Below are positions 61,728 through 64,000 of a stretch of DNA of 64,000 nt, in pieces. Origin of the DNA: Brevibacterium daeguense (GTDB taxonomy: Bacteria; Actinomycetota; Actinomycetes; Actinomycetales; Brevibacteriaceae); assembly GCF_021729135.1 (NCBI RefSeq), contig NZ_JAJTWW010000003.1:62001-126000 (forward strand), in the 5' to 3' direction. The notes beneath the pieces are model-generated. The model made no database searches, was not told the origin of the DNA, and worked only from the letters and a program-made list of their open reading frames with translations. The translations under genes were made by a program, and so were the position numbers. Position 1 is the first letter of the stretch; each line of letters starts with the position of its first letter.

Positions 61728-62650
61728 CGCAGCTCCCTCCCGGTGAGGTCGAGGAATACGTCATTGAGAGTCCGTCCGTGGAGGGCGAACTCGAGGACCG
61801 AGGCGTCGTGCTCGGCGAGCGCGGCGGTGACAGCCGCCAGCTCGCGCGGACCGAAGTTGCCGATGATGGTCGTCTCCTCGCCGCTGATCGAGACCGCGCC
61901 GAACCGCGCGAGGCGGCGCAGCAGCTCCGGCGAGGGGGTGCGGCAGGACCGCAGGCACAGCGTCTGGGAGCCCTCCTCGGCGTCCATCAGCCCGGCCGGT
62001 GTGCCGGCGGCGATGACCACGCCGTGATCGATGATGGTGACGTGGTCGGCCAGCTGCTGGGCGTCGTCGATGTCGTGGGTCGTGAGCACCACTGCGACGC
62101 CGTCAGCGCGCAGCTCCCCGATCACCTCACGGACGACGAGGGATGCCTGCGGGTCCAGTCCGGCAGTCGGCTCGTCGAGGAACACCAGGCGGGGCCGTCC
62201 GATCAGTGCGGCCGCCAGTCCGACGCGCTGGCGCTGTCCGCCGGAGAGCCGCCGGATGGTGCGCCGGGAGAAGCCGGTGATCCCGAGGCGCTCGGCGATC
62301 TCGCCGACCGGCAGCGGGTCGCGGTACATCCTTGCGAGGTGCTCGAGGGCCTGGAGGGGCCGTGAGGCCATGGGCAGGCCGCCGTCCTGGAGCATCACCC
62401 CGGTCACACCCGCCGTGCAGGTGTGATCACTCACCGGGTCGGCGCCGAAGATCCTGACGGTGCCGCGATCGGGTCGCAGCAGCCCGACCGCGCACGCGAT
62501 CGTCGTGGACTTCCCGGCCCCGTTGGGGCCGAGGACGGCGTGGACGGTTCCGGGCCGAGCGGAGAGGCTGACATCACGGATCGCCTCGTGCCTGCCGTAG
62601 GAGTAGCCGAGCTCGGAGATCTCCAACGGCGGCGCCTGCATCTGCTTCAC
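61724..62650 (-). CDS. ABC-2 transporter ATP-binding protein
   Basis: An ATPase of about 308 residues from GTG 62650, or 305 from the ATG at 62641. The longest frame begins at 62698 but includes the candidate -10 box TAGAAT, so the shorter start is preferred. Walker A LGPNGAGKSTT, signature LSGGQRQRVGLAAAL, Walker B LVFLDEPTAGLDPQ and switch TTHDIDDA are all intact. The C-terminal about 80 residues form the extra domain common in DrrA-type exporters (NDVFLDLTGREL). It drives the permease encoded next to it. Confidence 0.9.
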   Translation of the reverse strand: MKQMQAPPLEISELGYSYGRHEAIRDVSLSARPGTVHAVLGPNGAGKSTTIACAVGLLRPDRGTVRIFGADPVSDHTCTAGVTGVMLQDGGLPMASRPLQALEHLARMYRDPLPVGEIAERLGITGFSRRTIRRLSGGQRQRVGLAAALIGRPRLVFLDEPTAGLDPQASLVVREVIGELRADGVAVVLTTHDIDDAQQLADHVTIIDHGVVIAAGTPAGLMDAEEGSQTLCLRSCRTPSPELLRRLARFGAVSISGEETTIIGNFGPRELAAVTAALAEHDASVLEFALHGRTLNDVFLDLTGRELR

Positions 62651-62681
62651 AGCCCTCGACCGCCCCTCATCACGATCGACC

Positions 62682-62687
62682 ATTCTA
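62682..62687 (-). promoter_or_regulatory. Candidate -10 box for the ABC-2/ctaA/exporter operon
   Basis: TAGAAT on the minus strand, with a start near 62675, would drive the five-gene minus-strand unit ending at 56291. Confidence 0.4.
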
Positions 62688-62731
62688 GCCGGGTGCACTC
62701 GTGGGAGAGAACTGGCTTAGCCTGGCCTTTC

Positions 62732-62762
62732 TTTACAACGGAATAAATAAGGACACAATTGT
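62732..62762 (+). promoter_or_regulatory. sufR promoter and possible operator
   Basis: In a strikingly AT-rich stretch (62728-62772), TTTACA (62732-62737), 16 bases, CACAAT (62754-62759) make a good promoter. The palindrome ACAATTGT (62755-62762) overlaps the -10, a natural place for an autoregulatory SufR site. The match to a published SufR operator is not established. An alternative -10, TAAGGT, lies at 62769-62774. Confidence 0.45.
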
Positions 62763-62803
62763 CTTGTATAAGGTCGGGAGCACATGTGTGGGGAGGAGAG
62801 TTC

Positions 62804-63541
62804 GTGTCAGTCAGACAGGCAGTCGGACAGACTGCAGGACGCGAAGAGGTCCGAACCCGGCAGAAGGTGCTGGCCGCCGTCCTCGACCTCGGACCGGTGA
62901 GCGCCTCCGGCGTGGCCAAGGAGATGAAGCTGACCGCGGCTGCGATCCGCCGCCATCTCGACGCACTGGAGGAGGAGGGCCTCATCGAGGTCCGCACTCT
63001 GGCGGGAGTCCGTGCCGGGCGCGGCCGTCCGGCACGGCAGTACGTGGTGACACCGGAGGGCCATTCGGCGATCAGCCACACCTATGACGACCTGGCCGTG
63101 GAGGCCATCGGCTTCGTCGAGCGCCGGGCCGGCCGCGATGCGGTCGCGGACTTCGCCTCCGAGTATGTCTCGGACCTGCGTGCACGGCTGCAGGCGCGAA
63201 TCGACCGCCGGGCGCCGACTGTCGCCGGCAGAGCCCGTGATCTCGCCGGTGCGCTGTCGTCCGAAGGGTTCGCCGCCTCGGCATCGCCGGTGGCGGTCGG
63301 GACTCCGCTGGAGGCCATTCAGCTGTGCCAGGGCCACTGCCCCATTCAGCGGGTGGCCCGCGAATACCCCGAGTTCTGCGAGGCCGAGCTCGACATGTTC
63401 GCCGACTACCTCGGCGTCGATGTGCGCCGCCTGTCGACGCTTGCCAACGACGACCACGTGTGCACGACGCACATTCCGACCTCGGTCCTCAACCGCCCGT
63501 TGATCGACCAGACAGACCGCAACCAAGGAGGCTCAAGGTGA
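62804..63541 (+). CDS. sufR: SufR-type iron-sulfur sensing transcriptional repressor
   Basis: A 245-residue DeoR/ArsR-like regulator from GTG 62804, with a strong GGAGGAGAG site; longer in-frame starts are less likely. The N-terminal winged helix shows KVLAAVLDLGPVSASGVAKEMKLTAAAIRRHL. The C-terminal part has the cysteine set LCQGHCPIQRVAREYPEFC that holds a 4Fe-4S cluster. It represses suf genes when clusters are abundant in relatives. It overlaps sufB by GTGA, so it is co-transcribed with the pathway it controls. Confidence 0.93.
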   Translation: MSVRQAVGQTAGREEVRTRQKVLAAVLDLGPVSASGVAKEMKLTAAAIRRHLDALEEEGLIEVRTLAGVRAGRGRPARQYVVTPEGHSAISHTYDDLAVEAIGFVERRAGRDAVADFASEYVSDLRARLQARIDRRAPTVAGRARDLAGALSSEGFAASASPVAVGTPLEAIQLCQGHCPIQRVAREYPEFCEAELDMFADYLGVDVRRLSTLANDDHVCTTHIPTSVLNRPLIDQTDRNQGGSR

Positions 63542-64000
63542 CAGATATCGCCGAGACCAATCCGATCATTGAGGCCAACCCGGAGCTCAAGGACATCGGA
63601 CAGTACGCCTACGGCTGGCACGACGAGAACGACGCCGGTGCCGGCGCCGTGCGCGGGCTGAGCGAGGACGTGGTGCGGAACATCTCCGCGCTGAAGGAAG
63701 AGCCCGAGTGGATGTTGCAGCGCCGGCTCAAGGCACTGAAGCTGTTCGAGAAGAAGCCGATGCCGAACTGGGGCGCCGACCTCACGGGGATCGACTTCGA
63801 CGACATCAAGTACTTCGTCCGCTCCACCGAGGGACAGGTCCAGTCGTGGGAGGACCTCCCGGAGGACATCAAGAACACCTACGACCGCCTCGGCATCCCG
63901 GAGGCCGAGAAGCAGCGCCTGGTGGCAGGCGTGGCCGCTCAGTACGAGTCCGAGGTCGTCTACCACAAGATCAATGAGGAGCTGGAGCGCCAGGGCGTCA
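63538..64000 (+). CDS. sufB: Fe-S cluster assembly scaffold SufB (5' part)
   Basis: N-terminal 154 codons of the scaffold protein that builds Fe-S clusters with SufC and SufD. The start is GTG in a GTGA overlap with sufR and the window ends inside the gene. The visible part has YAYGWHDENDAGAG, LSEDVVRNISALKEEPEWML and the EAEKQRLVAGVAAQYESEVVYHKI region, all typical of SufB. sufD, sufC, sufS and sufU would be expected downstream. Confidence 0.95.
   Translation, partial: MTDIAETNPIIEANPELKDIGQYAYGWHDENDAGAGAVRGLSEDVVRNISALKEEPEWMLQRRLKALKLFEKKPMPNWGADLTGIDFDDIKYFVRSTEGQVQSWEDLPEDIKNTYDRLGIPEAEKQRLVAGVAAQYESEVVYHKINEELERQGV

Noticed and set aside
62712..62735. DtxR/IdeR iron box in the sufR promoter region (TTAGCCTGGCCTTT)
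   Set aside because: Only a few bases agree with the 19-bp consensus and the dyad is broken.

Overview
The window is a 64 kb piece of chromosome from a high-GC Gram-positive actinobacterium. The gene families and fusions point to Micrococcales, with a Brevibacterium-like organism most likely, but the sequence alone does not fix the genus. Support comes from strongly GC-rich codon third positions, frequent GTG starts, actinobacterial markers (ANTAR regulator, WhiA, RapZ/YvcK, SufR, an AccD-AccA fusion, the HGxxPAAW membrane protein inside the trp operon) and many candidate leaderless genes. Almost everything is core metabolism and housekeeping. I see no CRISPR array, insertion sequence, prophage, toxin-antitoxin pair or defence island.

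Layout. 1-11.4 kb: a plus-strand amino-acid cluster, hisG(3' end)-PH protein-CaiB CoA transferase-accDA-hisF-hisI-trpE-Trp membrane protein-HGxxPAAW protein-trpC-trpB-trpA-lgt, packed with overlaps. 11.4-19.4 kb: a 26-bp tandem repeat, then gltB-gltD and pyk. 19.4-25.2 kb: a small 'holin-like' membrane protein, tRNA-Leu(CAA), an ANTAR response regulator, a PaaI-type thioesterase, polA and a methyltransferase. 25.2-32 kb: rpsA with a long leader, a large polytopic membrane protein, coaE with an odd C-terminal tail, and uvrB. 32-35 kb: two TerC paralogues in tandem, each behind its own yybP-ykoY (Mn2+) riboswitch, then yciI. 35-45.5 kb: a DUF3516-type helicase, uvrA, uvrC, rapZ, yvcK and whiA. 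45.6-49.1 kb: gap-pgk-tpiA-secG. 49.3-54.1 kb (minus strand): tkt-tal-pgi. 54.2-64 kb: ctaB, a methyltransferase, a minus-strand block (ABC-2 ATPase and permease, ctaA, a heterodimeric ABC exporter) and, divergently, sufR-sufB running off the edge.

How it works together. The uvrC-rapZ-yvcK-whiA-gap-pgk-tpi-secG stretch, followed by tkt-tal, ctaB, ABC/ctaA and sufR-sufB, matches from memory the order around Rv1420-Rv1461 of Mycobacterium tuberculosis. Here pgi sits where zwf-opcA-devB would be. Triose-phosphate enzymes, pgi, tal/tkt and YvcK/RapZ form a central-carbon neighbourhood. ctaB and ctaA (heme O/heme A), the ABC exporter genes and the Suf regulator form a cofactor neighbourhood.

The most notable non-coding signals are the two riboswitches and a repeated arrangement in which a TAnnnT -10 box lies exactly 6-7 nt before a start codon that lacks a Shine-Dalgarno sequence. 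It is seen at pyk, pdtaR, polA, uvrB, uvrA, secG and one methyltransferase, and less surely at coaE, the holin-like gene and ctaA. These look like leaderless transcripts and they correct several start sites. I do not find a convincingly undescribed multigene system.
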